Shown piece by piece: positions 1-10,153 of a DNA stretch of 64,000 nt; positions within the stretch are counted from its first letter, which is position 1; every line of letters begins with the position of its first letter. The stretch comes from Adiantum capillus-veneris (Eukaryota > Streptophyta > Polypodiopsida > Polypodiales > Pteridaceae), in the NCBI GenBank assembly GCA_014529385.2, contig CM043960.1, positions 32,285,396 to 32,349,395 of the forward strand, read 5' to 3'. The notes under the pieces were generated by a model, which searched no databases, had not been told where the DNA came from, and saw only the letters and a list, made by a program, of their open reading frames with translations. Both the position numbers and the translations under genes were made by a program.

Positions 1-3000
1 CTGGCAGAAAATGTTTACTTCAACGTAGCAGAAGAGACTACAGCGTATGGCGTATGGCAAAAGCTATGTGATATGTACGAGAAACAAAGTGCTGCTTCTC
101 AGATTTACTGGCTCAAGAAATTGGTGGATTTGAAGATGAAGGAAGGGACAGCCATGTCAAATCATCTGAATGAATTTCACTCAATTTTCAGCCAGTTAAC
201 AGCACAGGAGATAGTCTTTCCAGATTCAGTGAAGGCTATGTTTCTCTTAATCACTTTGCCAGACAGTTGGGATACTTTTCGTACAGCGTTAAGTAATTCT
301 GTCGCGCCAGAAGGTCTTACGAGTGCTAATGTAGAAGGCAGCTTGCTCACAGAGGAAGTGAACAGGAAGAACATTGACAAAGGCAAAGGCAATAGTGCTT
401 TGGTCGTTCGAGGGAGACAACAGTTTAAAGAGAAGAAGGGTAAGAAGGCACAAAACCGAAGTAAGTCTCGTGATTCGAAGTCAAAGGATGACATAGAATG
501 CTACCATTGTGGCAAGAAGGGTCACATGAAGCGAGACTGTACGAAGTGGAAACAAGAAAAAGGCAAAACAAAGAGTTCTGAGCAAGATGAAAAGAAGAGT
601 TCAGTGAAGATTGAAGAGGTGAATGTCACAGGATCTGGTTCAGACAGTGATTCTGGTATAGCAGGTGGTGACATCTTCCTTACAAGCAATCTTGATTCTG
701 TTTTCTTGACTGCAGAGGATGGACATGCTATGAGTGATTGGATTATCGACTCAGGGGCATCTTTACATGTTTCTCCGCACAAAGAGTGGTTTACATCATA
801 TGTGGCTACTAAAGATTATGTCAGACTTGGCAATGAGCAGGTTTGTGACATACTTGGAGTGGGAGATGTGCAGTTGAAGTTTCAGAATGGCTCTTCTTTA
901 TGGCTCAAGAGTGTCAGACATGTTCCAGCAATCCGAAAGAGCTTGATTAGTACAGGGAAGTTGGATGATGCAGGTTATGTGACAGTTTTTGGGAACAGCG
1001 CTTGGAAGATCTCCAAAGGTTCGATGACTGTAGCACATGGCAGCAAGTCAGGAACTCTGTACACTTTACATGTTTCAGAGGTTAAAAACCATGTAATTAA
1101 TGTGATTGAGCAGCCAAGTGTGTCACTGTGGCATCGTAGGTTGGGACATATGTCAAAAAGAGGAATGGAAATACTTTCTCATTATGGTTATTTGCCTGGA
1201 TTTTCATTTCAAGATTTCGAGTTTTGTGAGCATTGTGTTTATGGTAAGCAAACACAGGAACCGCACAGATCAAAGAGGAATCATAGGGACGAACGGTTAG
1301 CTCTTGTACACAGTGATCTATGCGGACCAATGCCTAGTTTGTCACTAGGGGGAGCAGCGTACTTTTGTACATTCATAGATGACTATTCTCGCAAAGTATG
1401 GGTTTACTTCTTGAAGCACAAGGATGAGGTGCTCAAGGTCTTTAAGACATTCTTGCAGCTGGTGGAGAATCAGAGTGGTCACAAGCTGAAGTGCTTGAGA
1501 ACTGACAATGGTGGAGAGTACGTTTCCAAAGCTTTTCAAGACTTTTGTGAAGCAAAAGGGATTAAGCGGGAACTTACTGCACCATATAATCCTTCACAGA
1601 ATGGGGTTGCAGAACGTATGAATAGGACCATACAAGAGAAGGTCAGAAGCATGTTGTCAAATGCTGAGTTGCCTGATGGATTTTGGGCGGAAGCAGTGGC
1701 TACAGCAGTCCATTTGATCAACAGGTCTCCTAGTAGGGTTCTGGATAAGAGTGCAGTGGCCGAGATGCTATGGACAGGCAAGGCACCTTCGTATAAGCAT
1801 CTCAGAGTCTTTGGTTGTGAAGCTTATAGCCATATTCCTAAGGAGTTCAGAAATAAGTTAGAACCAAAGAGCAAGAAGTGTATATTTCTTGGCTACGGAG
1901 AATCGGGCGAGATGGGTTACCGGCTTTGGGATCCTGAGTCCAGAAAGCTTATTCGTAGCAATGATGTGCATTTCAATGAAGCCAAGTTTCACTCTAAGCC
2001 AGAGAAGACAGAGGAGATCAGAAGAGTTGTCTTCAGGGAAGATGGACCTAGTGCTAGCACATCAAGACAGCATGGTCAGGCTCAGGAACAGCCTATAGTG
2101 GCTAGAGAGGCAGAATCAGTTGTGGTGAGACGTTCTGAGCGTGTCTCCAAACCACCTGATCGTTATGTGCCATCTCTAAATTATGTCATGCTCACAGATT
2201 GCGGAGAACCATCTTGTTACAAGGAAGCATTACAAGTGGTTGACTCGAAAAAATGGCAGTTGGCCATGCAGTCAGAGATGACAGCTCTGCATAAAAACCA
2301 GACATGGAAGTTGGTTAAATTACCACAGGGCAAAAAGGCTCTACCTTGTAAATGGGTTTACAGGTATAAGATCACCGCTCATGATAGTCAGCCAAAGTAC
2401 AAAGCAAGGCTTGTTGCCAAGGGCTTTAAGCAAGAACAAGGCATTGACTTTGATGAAGTCTTCTCTCCAGTGGTCAAGATGACTACATTGAGATGCTTTC
2501 TTGCATTGGTTGCTATATTGGATTTGGTGTTGCACCAAATGGATGTCAAGACAGCGTTCTTGCATGGTGATTTAGATGTGGAAATTTACATGCAGCAGCC
2601 AGAAGGGTTTGTTGAGAAAGGCATGGAACATTTGGTATGCCAGTTGTTAAAGAGTCTTTATGGCTTAAAACAATCACCGAGGGCATGGTACCATAAGTTC
2701 CACCAGTTTATGCTTTCTCAAGGCTACAAACGTAGTGAGTTCGATCACTGTCTATATACAAAGAAGGCTAAGGATGGCAGTTGGCTGATCCTTATTTTGT
2801 ATGTGGATGACATGTTGATTGCTGGCAAACACTTGGAAGAAATTTCAGCTTTGAAGTCAAAGATGGCAAAATCGTTTGACATGAAAGACATGGGTGAGGC
2901 AAGTCATATACTTGGTATGCGCATTGAGAGAGACAAATCAAAGAAGTTGATTTGGTTATCTCAAACAGAGTATATTGACAAGGTTTTGCAACGTTTCAAT

Positions 3001-3759
3001 ATGGAGAAGGGAAAGGCATTGAGTGTTCCATTGCCACCATATGTGAAACTTAGCAAACAAGATTGTCCTGTGTCTGAGGAAGAAAAGGCTGAAATGGATA
3101 AGATTCCATATGCGTCTGCAGTGGGTAGTTTGATGTATGCAATGATTGCTACACGTCCGGATATTGCATTTGCAGTGGGAGTGGTTAGCAGATATATGTC
3201 AAATCCCAGCAAGAAACATTGGGAGGCAGTGAAAGGTATCATGAGATACTTAAAACATACAAAGAGTATGCGCATATGCTATGGTAGTCAGGATTTGAGT
3301 GTCAGAGGATACACTGACTCAGATTATGCAGGAGACTTGGATAAGAGGAGATCTACATCAGGCTATGTCTTTACATTGGCTGGAGGTGCCATATCATGGC
3401 GATCTCGATTACAAGATTGTGTTACGCAGTCTACTACAGAAGCTGAGTATGTTGCAGCAAATGAGGCATGCAAAGAAGCTATTTGGCTTGGTAGATTGGT
3501 TGCAGACTTGGGAATCAATGCAGATATGCCAGAGTTATATTGTGATAGTCAAAGTGCTATACAATTGGCAAAGAATCCAGTGTTCCATTCGAAGACTAAG
3601 CATATTGATGTGAAGTATCACTTCATTAGGGAAGTACTTGAAGACAAGCAGATACAACTGCTGAAGATCCACACCAAGGACAATCCTGCTGATCTACTCA
3701 CAAAGGGACTTCCAGGAGAGGGCTTTGTGCATTGTCGTGAGTTATTGGGCATTGGATAG
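1..3759 (+). CDS. Ty1/copia gag-pol polyprotein, 5' partial
   Basis: The frame is open from base 1; the first in-window Met is at 73 (1228 residues from there, TAG at 3757-3759). It is a retrotransposon polyprotein that makes the capsid, protease, integrase and reverse transcriptase/RNase H. Residues counted from the Met at 73: gag with CCHC knuckle CYHCGKKGHMKRDC at 143-156; aspartic protease DSGAS at 226; GAG-pre-integrase around 350-400 (LWHRRLGHMS); integrase triad D415, D478 (RTDNGGEY) and E514 (NGVAERMN), with D-35-E spacing; RT active site YVDD at 910-913; RNase H acidic residues near D1082, E1125 and D1158; C-terminal NPADLLTK. No stop or frameshift is visible, so the copy may be young. 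The missing 5' part prevents a judgement on autonomy. Confidence 0.95.
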   Translation: MAENVYFNVAEETTAYGVWQKLCDMYEKQSAASQIYWLKKLVDLKMKEGTAMSNHLNEFHSIFSQLTAQEIVFPDSVKAMFLLITLPDSWDTFRTALSNSVAPEGLTSANVEGSLLTEEVNRKNIDKGKGNSALVVRGRQQFKEKKGKKAQNRSKSRDSKSKDDIECYHCGKKGHMKRDCTKWKQEKGKTKSSEQDEKKSSVKIEEVNVTGSGSDSDSGIAGGDIFLTSNLDSVFLTAEDGHAMSDWIIDSGASLHVSPHKEWFTSYVATKDYVRLGNEQVCDILGVGDVQLKFQNGSSLWLKSVRHVPAIRKSLISTGKLDDAGYVTVFGNSAWKISKGSMTVAHGSKSGTLYTLHVSEVKNHVINVIEQPSVSLWHRRLGHMSKRGMEILSHYGYLPGFSFQDFEFCEHCVYGKQTQEPHRSKRNHRDERLALVHSDLCGPMPSLSLGGAAYFCTFIDDYSRKVWVYFLKHKDEVLKVFKTFLQLVENQSGHKLKCLRTDNGGEYVSKAFQDFCEAKGIKRELTAPYNPSQNGVAERMNRTIQEKVRSMLSNAELPDGFWAEAVATAVHLINRSPSRVLDKSAVAEMLWTGKAPSYKHLRVFGCEAYSHIPKEFRNKLEPKSKKCIFLGYGESGEMGYRLWDPESRKLIRSNDVHFNEAKFHSKPEKTEEIRRVVFREDGPSASTSRQHGQAQEQPIVAREAESVVVRRSERVSKPPDRYVPSLNYVMLTDCGEPSCYKEALQVVDSKKWQLAMQSEMTALHKNQTWKLVKLPQGKKALPCKWVYRYKITAHDSQPKYKARLVAKGFKQEQGIDFDEVFSPVVKMTTLRCFLALVAILDLVLHQMDVKTAFLHGDLDVEIYMQQPEGFVEKGMEHLVCQLLKSLYGLKQSPRAWYHKFHQFMLSQGYKRSEFDHCLYTKKAKDGSWLILILYVDDMLIAGKHLEEISALKSKMAKSFDMKDMGEASHILGMRIERDKSKKLIWLSQTEYIDKVLQRFNMEKGKALSVPLPPYVKLSKQDCPVSEEEKAEMDKIPYASAVGSLMYAMIATRPDIAFAVGVVSRYMSNPSKKHWEAVKGIMRYLKHTKSMRICYGSQDLSVRGYTDSDYAGDLDKRRSTSGYVFTLAGGAISWRSRLQDCVTQSTTEAEYVAANEACKEAIWLGRLVADLGINADMPELYCDSQSAIQLAKNPVFHSKTKHIDVKYHFIREVLEDKQIQLLKIHTKDNPADLLTKGLPGEGFVHCRELLGIG

Positions 3760-3832
3760 ATGGCAGCCATGTAAATCTTTGTACATTTATGTTCATAGAT
3801 TTACAGTTACTTAAAGTGCCACATTGGACTTT

Positions 3833-3842
3833 AAGTGGGAGG
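3833..3842 (+). other. Polypurine tract of copia element
   Basis: The purine run AAGTGGGAGG lies one base before the TG start of the LTR and after the polyprotein stop, which is the expected place for the plus-strand primer of reverse transcription. Confidence 0.75.
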
Positions 3843-3843
3843 T

Positions 3844-4076
3844 TGTTGGGATTAAAGCCCAAGTGGCCTCTTATGCGGATATGGCCGGCCGCCCGCCTAA
3901 CTCACTTACCTCTAACTCTTTGTATATACTAACATATTTTTTGTGAATACTAAGGATTTGGGAGATAACCCTTCTAACAGATCTCTGCGTACTGTGTACT
4001 GTGTAAGCTCACTGTGTATCACTGTGTGTGTGTGTGAGAGAGTCGACCCACGCTCCGCTCCGCGACTTCAGAAACA
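3844..4076 (+). repeat. 3' LTR of copia element
   Basis: Begins TGTTGGGATTAAAG just after the polypurine tract. A TATA-like TGTATATACT near 3922 and a short GT run at 4023-4036 lie inside. The end is placed at GAAACA (4076) because LTRs end in CA. With no partner LTR in the window this end is a best guess. Confidence 0.65.
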
Positions 4077-4174
4077 AGATAGTTAACAAGCATCGGGGTA
4101 TCATTACTAGCTTGCTCATTAGCAAAATCAAAGTTATCAACATTAATTTCACTCTCTTTACTATTGTCAGCCAT
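4077..4174 (-). pseudogene. gag N-terminus of a nested LTR element
   Basis: Reading the minus strand from the ATG at 4174 gives about 32 open codons beginning MADNSKESEINV, cut off by the copia insertion to the left. It lies about 400 bases downstream (minus sense) of a tRNA-Met-type primer-binding site and LTR edge, the place where gag starts. The peptide is acidic and not diagnostic by itself, so assignment to gag rests on position only. Confidence 0.35.
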
Positions 4175-4578
4175 TCTAACAACTTTTAGGTGTAAACTTT
4201 TTAGGTGTACTTTGGCACTTCAAGCCCTAGTTGCTACTCCTCTTTACCCCTTTAGAAAAAGCACTCAAGCTACTGTACCCGTGGCTCGAATACCATTAAC
4301 TGCAAGGAATAGAAGAGAGGGTCGTTCAACACCAAAACAACACACGCTCTTGTCAAGCTTCTAATAGCTCAATAGTTGTTAAGCCGTAGGCAAGCCCCGC
4401 AGGACTCCACTATTAAGACCATAGCTCTCGACGGTGATGCCCCGTTAACTACACAAAGGCAGGCGCACTGCAAGGCTGAAAAATCCTTATTCTACTTACT
4501 CACATCCAATTAACAGGACCAACCATTTATAGCTAGCTTGAGGACCTCCCTTCTTGAGCAAGAAAAGAGAAACCTTGT

Positions 4579-4591
4579 GCTTTGATGCCAA
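4579..4591 (-). other. Primer-binding site of minus-strand LTR element
   Basis: On the minus strand the bases directly after the LTR edge at 4592 read TTGGCATCAAAGC, close to the plant initiator-Met tRNA PBS (TGGTATCAGAGC). It supports a 5' LTR immediately to the right. Bases 4175-4578 between it and the gag-like ATG hold no recognised gene and are probably leader. Confidence 0.6.
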
Positions 4592-6126
4592 TGTAACATT
4601 TAATAGCCTAATAACTTGTGTGTAGCGGAAAATAGCATGAACATAGTGAGCATTTCATTAGAATAGATTCCTAATGAGATTAACAAGAGTGCTTGGGTGG
4701 AGAGAGCAACAAAAATCATTACACCCAGTTAGATAGCATGAACAATACTTCAAAAGAGAGAGAAATTAAGCAATTGACAATAGTTGAGGACCGGATTTGC
4801 ATGGAGCCGGTCCCCCCTCCAAAAGGCTTTGTATTATGGTTTCTCCCATCAAGAGAGACATTTTACAATACAATTTCTTGTGTTCCTTCAATACTAGATA
4901 GTGCAATGAAGATGGAATCTTCATGCACTACGCAAAACACTTATCGAACACAACATCAATTCCCTCACGGTCTTAGACCCAAGACCTCACATACCTTCGA
5001 AGATGGTGAGAGCTAGCGGGGTATGAGAGTAGATTGAGAGGAAGGAGTATTATTACGAGAAAGATGTACATCTCCTCACATAATCACTCATATTAGCATA
5101 GCTTAGCTTAGTAATTAGCATGGTAGAGGAGATGAGCATGCATTGAAGCTTGGCTCTTGGTTGGATTTGCATCACAAAGCCAAGAGTTGTTGGTGTAGGC
5201 CTTCCTTCTCACAAGCTTGGAGTAGGTGATAAGCTTTCCATTAAAGCTTGAGAAGGAGAGAGAGTCTTCTTTACTTCACACATCAGATTGTGTGAGTGTG
5301 TGTGTGATAATGCCTTGCAAAAATCAGCCCCCTCTCTCTCTTGGTCGACCCCTCTTGCTATTTGCTCTTGCTAGCATCCTATTGGACCTCCCCACGCTTA
5401 GCCAGAGGTAATTAAGTAGCATAAGTGATAGCCTTCTGACATATGTCCCCCTTTCCCCTTTTGTGAGAGCTTTAGGTAATTATTTAATTCAACTAAACTC
5501 TCATTGGACCACTTTGCCTCCTGGCCAATAGGAATCAGGCAAGCCATTGGGCTGCTGAATGCTCATTGGTCCCCTTGGGAGACTGTCCAATAGTCTTCTA
5601 GAGAGCTTAATTCTTATTGGTTCTTTTCTTAAGTGCTTTTAAATTAATTAAACTAGATTTACTATAGCCTAATTATCATTGGTCCACCTCCAAGGCCATC
5701 CAATTGGAATTGGGTACACCACATGTGTCCCTCATTCCCTTTGTGTAAAGGGATCTTGTGTGTGTGTGTGCGTTTCTCTCTCATCCCCTACTTGCAAGCC
5801 TCACCCCCTCCTATGTAGGGATTGACAAAGACACATTGAAAAAAATACCCAAAAAAATTCTCACTTTGAGGTGAAATAAGATGCAAATTTTTCCTTGTGT
5901 TTATGTTATTTAGGATCCTAAAGAGGACATTACTGTGTTGTTCTTTCATGTGCTTCTTCAAGAATGATAACAGAATACTCTGAGAGCTAGCCACAAGCAC
6001 TTCTCTCGTAAGCATTTTATATGTGATGTACTTGAATACTATCTCAATCCCTGTGCAATCCTCAAATCAATTGGTGTAACCAAGCCTGGAAAAAAAATTC
6101 TTAAGCAACCCTCTTGGCTACAGACA
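4592..6126 (-). repeat. 5' LTR, same broad family as the two solo LTRs
   Basis: The edge at 4592 (minus-strand ...TTACA followed by a PBS) is well supported. Internal stretches match, in inverse orientation, the solo LTRs at 30726-32384 and 61832-63660: the GGACCGGCTCCAC / CCGGTCCTCAA region (4780-4830 here), the block with CCCTACA, GGAGGGGG and GATGAGAGAGAA (about 5780-5825), and the CTCTCTC-rich middle. The right edge at 6126 (minus-strand start TGTCTGTAG) is a guess; similarity fades beyond about 5825. Short open frames in this stretch look non-coding. Confidence 0.5.
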
Positions 6127-6199
6127 TTGCCACCACTCTTTGAGGTTGTGTGCAACCAATCTTTCCTTTGATTGTGTACCTTGATTTTGCTAGATATTG

Positions 6200-6204
6200 T
6201 GTAC
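6200..6204. repeat. Target site duplication of giant gypsy (left)
   Basis: TGTAC directly precedes the left LTR (TGTGGGACGG) and recurs exactly at 36431-36435 after the right LTR. It defines a single insertion event spanning 30.2 kb. Confidence 0.85.
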
Positions 6205-6464
6205 TGTGGGACGGATGTCTAACCTCACCATCCTATCTTACTGTAGTATTAGCGAGAACCACGATTAAATTGTCAATCCATGGGATGAAGCTGACTCGAC
6301 TAGTGCATAGAGGCTACAAGAGAGTGTCCCGGCTCATCAATTACAAAGTTTATCCGAGAAAATAGGTGCTACAATATTCCCGATTTATCAAAAATAATAA
6401 GTGTTTTACAATGAGATCTCCGAAAAATGATATCTGTGGTATCCGTGTTAGCTTGCTGCTAACA
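6205..6464 (-). repeat. 3' LTR of giant gypsy, internally deleted
   Basis: This 260-bp LTR matches the two ends of the 931-bp right LTR (about 35500-35622 and 36290-36430). The central ~670 bases are missing, with the junction at GAGTGTC/CCGGCTC. Outer edges TGTGGGACGG and GCTAACA correspond to TGTGGAACGC and GCTTACA in the right copy. Confidence 0.85.
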
Positions 6465-6480
6465 TTCCCCCCCTCCTCGC
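6465..6480 (-). other. Polypurine tract of giant gypsy
   Basis: The minus strand reads GCGAGGAGGGGGGGAA directly against the 3' LTR. This is the expected plus-strand primer and fixes the element's orientation. Confidence 0.8.
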
Positions 6481-6572
6481 CTATGTCGTCCCTTGACACA
6501 GCTTTATCGATTGAAGTAGTCTTCAGACTGGCGGCTGGCAAGGCGGTCTTTAAGCGCATTAAGTGCCTTTTG

Positions 6573-9500
6573 CTATCTAATCTTCTTTTCTTTATCTGGC
6601 ACTTGCAAAAACTGCATAGTTACTATGTTCTTTAGTTCCACTGTTGAGTAGCCTACAAACCTTGATGTGAGGTTGTTGATCACTGGCGCAAATATCTTCG
6701 TTTGCCAAGTGAATAATCCCGTGTAGAACGCTTGCTCAAATGCCAGCATATTGTGTGAAGGTAGAAACATGCATTTGGCATAGAAGCCATAGAGGACTTC
6801 TTCGGAAGGTTGGCCACTGAGATCATAGCACAAACCTTTGTTACCCTTGCGGAATGACATCCAAGGAAAGCCTGCTTGGTCTGGATCATTGAACACTTCG
6901 ATGCATGTGAGCAGCATTCAGCAGATCTTATATAGCATAGCACATGACAAATCTGGGAGACTTTTAAAGAATGACATGGTGCCCTTTAGGGTTTTCACCA
7001 TGTATTCTTCAGTCGCTGGCCCCTTTTCTGGAGCAGGCAATCTGGGGTAGTTTAGCCAAGTTGGTCGCTTCTTGAGTAGTGCCTTATGTGCTATCCAGGT
7101 CCTTACTCTTGGTATTGGAGATAAGGTTGGATCCTTTTGCAGGTCCGCAGGTGCTCTCGTGAACAGAATCAAGTACCTGGGATTCTTGTTCCCAGCTCAA
7201 CCTCCACTTCGAGTGGTCTTTATCTGCGCCCTCGACTTGCATGTTTGTGTAAAGCCTTTCTTTAACCTGTAGCAACTCAACTTTTTTCAGAGGGTAGGGC
7301 AGAGACTGTTGGTGCCATTGCGCATTTATTTGATTGGGAGTGAGTTGTGTGACATTGACGGAATGAAGTACTCGCTCCCAATCCATTGCTTCCTTCCACT
7401 GCTCATCTACCTCTTGTGTAACTTTTTCTTTTAGTGCATCTTCTTCAGCCTTTGAGAGCTGGATCATGGACATTGTGTCTTCTTCTGTAATTGGTACGTG
7501 AAAATCTTCCTCACCACTCAGCTTACTGCGGATTGTGTCTCCATCTCAGCAAATGATACTAAGGGGATCTCTATCTGAGGCTGCTCCAAAGTGCCTGCCT
7601 CTTCTTGCATTTCCGTCCTTCCCTCTCTCAATATTAGCTGGTTGACTCATTTGAGTTCAACTATCTCCTTTAGCAGTTCATCTTCTCTTTGAATCTGCAT
7701 CAAGGCCAGGTCTTTGCGTTGAGATTGCTCTAACTTCAGCTCCAGCTTGAGGTCTTTATTTTTCTTTTCTAGTGCTTTGTAGACCTCGTATGTTCCTTTG
7801 ATCGAGGCGACGGCTAGATTTTCTTGTATTTGCCACAAGAATATCGCCTGATCATTGATTCTTTGTTCTGAGTACTGTAGAGAGGCATTAGCTACATCTA
7901 GCTGTACATGGATTTTTTGAGATGAGAGGGTGGTAGTTAGCAGTTCATTTGTAACTTCGGTCAGCTAATCATCCTTGGCTTTACATGCATCTGACAGTTT
8001 GGTAAGCAGCTCACCAAGCTCTTCCGTTTCTTTTGTTATTTATCCCTAGCGAGCTGATGTTGTTCAGTTTATGCTCTCAACTCCTGCACTTGCCTCTGGA
8101 GATCAGTGATGACATTAAGTTTGTCGTCTAACTCCCCTTGGAGTGCGTTGATCACCATCTCTAACTCTTTGGCCCTTGTGCTATGGCCAAGTGCTGTTGA
8201 GCGAAGCCTTTCTATCATCTCCTGCATTTGCTTAGCATATTTGTTCACTTGTTGCAGGATGACTTCATCATTCGATTGCCAGTCTTCACTTTGTGTTAAT
8301 TGTCTGGATGTTTTTGCAGATTCTTTTACCTCTGGCTGCGTCATGACGGTTGGTTGTTGTTGTTCTTGTAGCCGTGGCTGTTCTTTTTTCATGGAGGTAG
8401 AGGGTGGGTCCTCGGCCTTCTCTGGTTGTGCTGAGGTAGAAGGTGGTTCTTTGGCCACTTGTTCTTTTGTGTGCTCAACTTTTACGGAGTCCTCTTCTTG
8501 TGTAGGATTGGCTGCCTTTTTTGTCTCTGGCTCTCTCTCTATTTGCTTCTCTTGAGTAGAGACATCAGCTTGTTGTGTTGTTTCCACTGCTTCTTGCTGT
8601 TCAGATTCTTGAGCAGCTTCTGCTACTTTCTCTTGTTCAGCTTCTACTTCTTTCGTTCGCTCATTTGTTGTGTCTTTAACTGTCGGTGATGGTGGTGATC
8701 TCGGCATTGGCTGATCAAAGTGTGTAGAGACAGGAGAAGGGATGTGGGGAGACACATCACCTTGGGCTTGTTGTGCTTCTCCTTCTGCTACTTTCTCTTG
8801 TTCAGCTTCTACTTCTTTCGTTCGCTCATTTGTTGTGTCTTTAACTGTCGGTGATGGTGGTGATCTCGGCATTGGCTGATCAAAGTGTGTAGAGACAGGA
8901 GAAGGGATGTGGGGAGACACATCACCTTGGGCTTGTTGTGCTTCTCCTTGTGCGGTGGCTTCCTCTGCTCTCTTTTGCAATTCTGCCACCTCTTGTGCTT
9001 CTTTCAGCTTTAGAGCTTCGGCTTCTTGGTACATCTATTCTAGCACATTTGCGGGTTCTTCAACCTGCTTCCTGGTGTGCTGCTTGGTTCTTGGGCCTTT
9101 ACGTTCAGCGGGCACCCACTTTTCCGAGTCCTTTCCTTGTGCTTGTCCACTGCGCTCGTAGAAGTGTTTCTCCCTTCAAACCGGGCTTGCTTTTGCACGG
9201 GCTCCTCTTGGTGTGCTGCCACGGCTTTTCACTTCATTTCCTCAATACACGCTCTCCTTTCTTCATTATCCGAGCTCTCATTGCTGTGCCGTTCCGGCTA
9301 GCTCTCAGTTGATTCTTCGTCTGACTTATATGATCTTTTGGTTGACCTTGTAGCTCGAGGAGATGGTTGAGCTGACACTATCCATGTTTTTTGATCTGGG
9401 ACAAGTGGTAAGTTGTCAGCCATGCCGATGGCATGGTATGCAATTCTGGTCAGTACCTCTGGTTCACCCAGGTAAGTAATATTTCCTTCTTTCTTTGTTC

Positions 9501-10153
9501 CTTTCAGAGTGGTCAAAACGTATTGTGCATGGTCCATCGGTTGCCTGGTTGTTGACTTGAGGACTTGCATGAAAGTGGTGGCAACCGCATAATTTGACGC
9601 GGTATACCTTGGTGGCCTCCTGGCAAGGAAATGAAAGTGTTGGTGGTATAACCTTGCTGGCTCTTCAACCTGTTTGTGAATAAGGTCAGCAAAGGTGGCT
9701 GCAGCAGTTTCTTTGGTGAAAGTACTTGTCGTCTTCCTATCTCTTGCCCTCATTCTCATTCCTTCGGTGGGGGGACAGTCTGACTGCTTCTGCCACTATT
9801 TCTCTGGTGATCACCACTTCAACTTTGTTACCTTGAGGATCAGAAATTTGTGTAGTTCCATCTTCTTTGATAGTGGACAAAAGCTCGTAAGCGTTTTGAA
9901 AATCCACTCCACACGGCTCCTGTTCATAAAAGTCTCTAAGTCCTAGCCTGCGGTTGGCTTCCTTGGTCTCAGGTTTTGCAGCGACATCATGCACTTCTTT
10001 AGGTAGGAGTTGTAACTCTACCTGATGTCCCTCTTCACTCTTGAATCTACTAGTGAACACTGTGGTGTGATGCTCTTCCAGGTGTTCTTTTGAAAGATAG
10101 GCTGCCTTGGCTATTTTAACTGACTCGGGGTCCAGTTGGTATGCGGGTAACTC
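6573..10153 (-). pseudogene. ORF3 downstream of integrase, coiled-coil protein, decayed
   Basis: About 1,190 codons of former coding sequence lie between the polymerase genes and the 3' LTR, broken by frameshifts (near 9750, 9030-9300) and stops (for example 7645 and 6918-6920). The N-terminal part (10060-9298) has globular character (NRRLGLRDFYEQEPCG, then LYHQHFHFLARRPPRYTA). The middle (9034-7650) is Glu/Lys/Gln-rich and should form coiled coil. The C-terminal part (7473-6573) is again globular (WIAHKALLKKRPTWLNYPRL, FNDPDQAGFPWMSFRKGNKG). The frame is open upstream of the first Met to a TAG at 10154-10156, which reads like a splice acceptor, so the ORF may have been made from a spliced RNA. 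I recognise no named family; an env-like or accessory role would be guesswork. Confidence 0.6.
8618..8947 (-). repeat. In-frame 165-bp tandem duplication in ORF3
   Basis: Two near-identical 165-base units (8618-8782 and 8783-8947) encode 55 residues twice, each with GDVSPHIPSPVSTHFDQPMP and a following charged stretch. 165 is a multiple of three, so the frame is kept. The near identity implies a recent event. Confidence 0.9.

Larger units (their letters stand above)
1..4076 (+). mobile_element. Ty1/copia retrotransposon, 5'-truncated by window edge
   Basis: The element contains an open gag-pol frame, a short polypurine tract and a 3' LTR, all on the plus strand. The 5' LTR, primer-binding site and first part of gag lie outside the window, so LTR age and target duplication cannot be read. 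Domain order (gag, protease, integrase, RT, RNase H) is that of Ty1/copia. The tail of the polyprotein resembles the Tork/TNT1-type lineage, which is inference. The right boundary is set at a CA dinucleotide at 4075-4076 and is uncertain by tens of bases. Beyond it lies minus-strand sequence of another LTR element, so this is a nested insertion. Confidence 0.9.

Noticed and set aside
1097-3275. Antisense frames within the first copia polyprotein
   Set aside because: The sense frame has all catalytic motifs; the antisense frames have none.
8106-9312. Plus-strand Cys/Ser/Leu-rich open frames opposite ORF3
   Set aside because: They are antisense shadows of the Glu/Lys/Gln-rich coiled-coil region.
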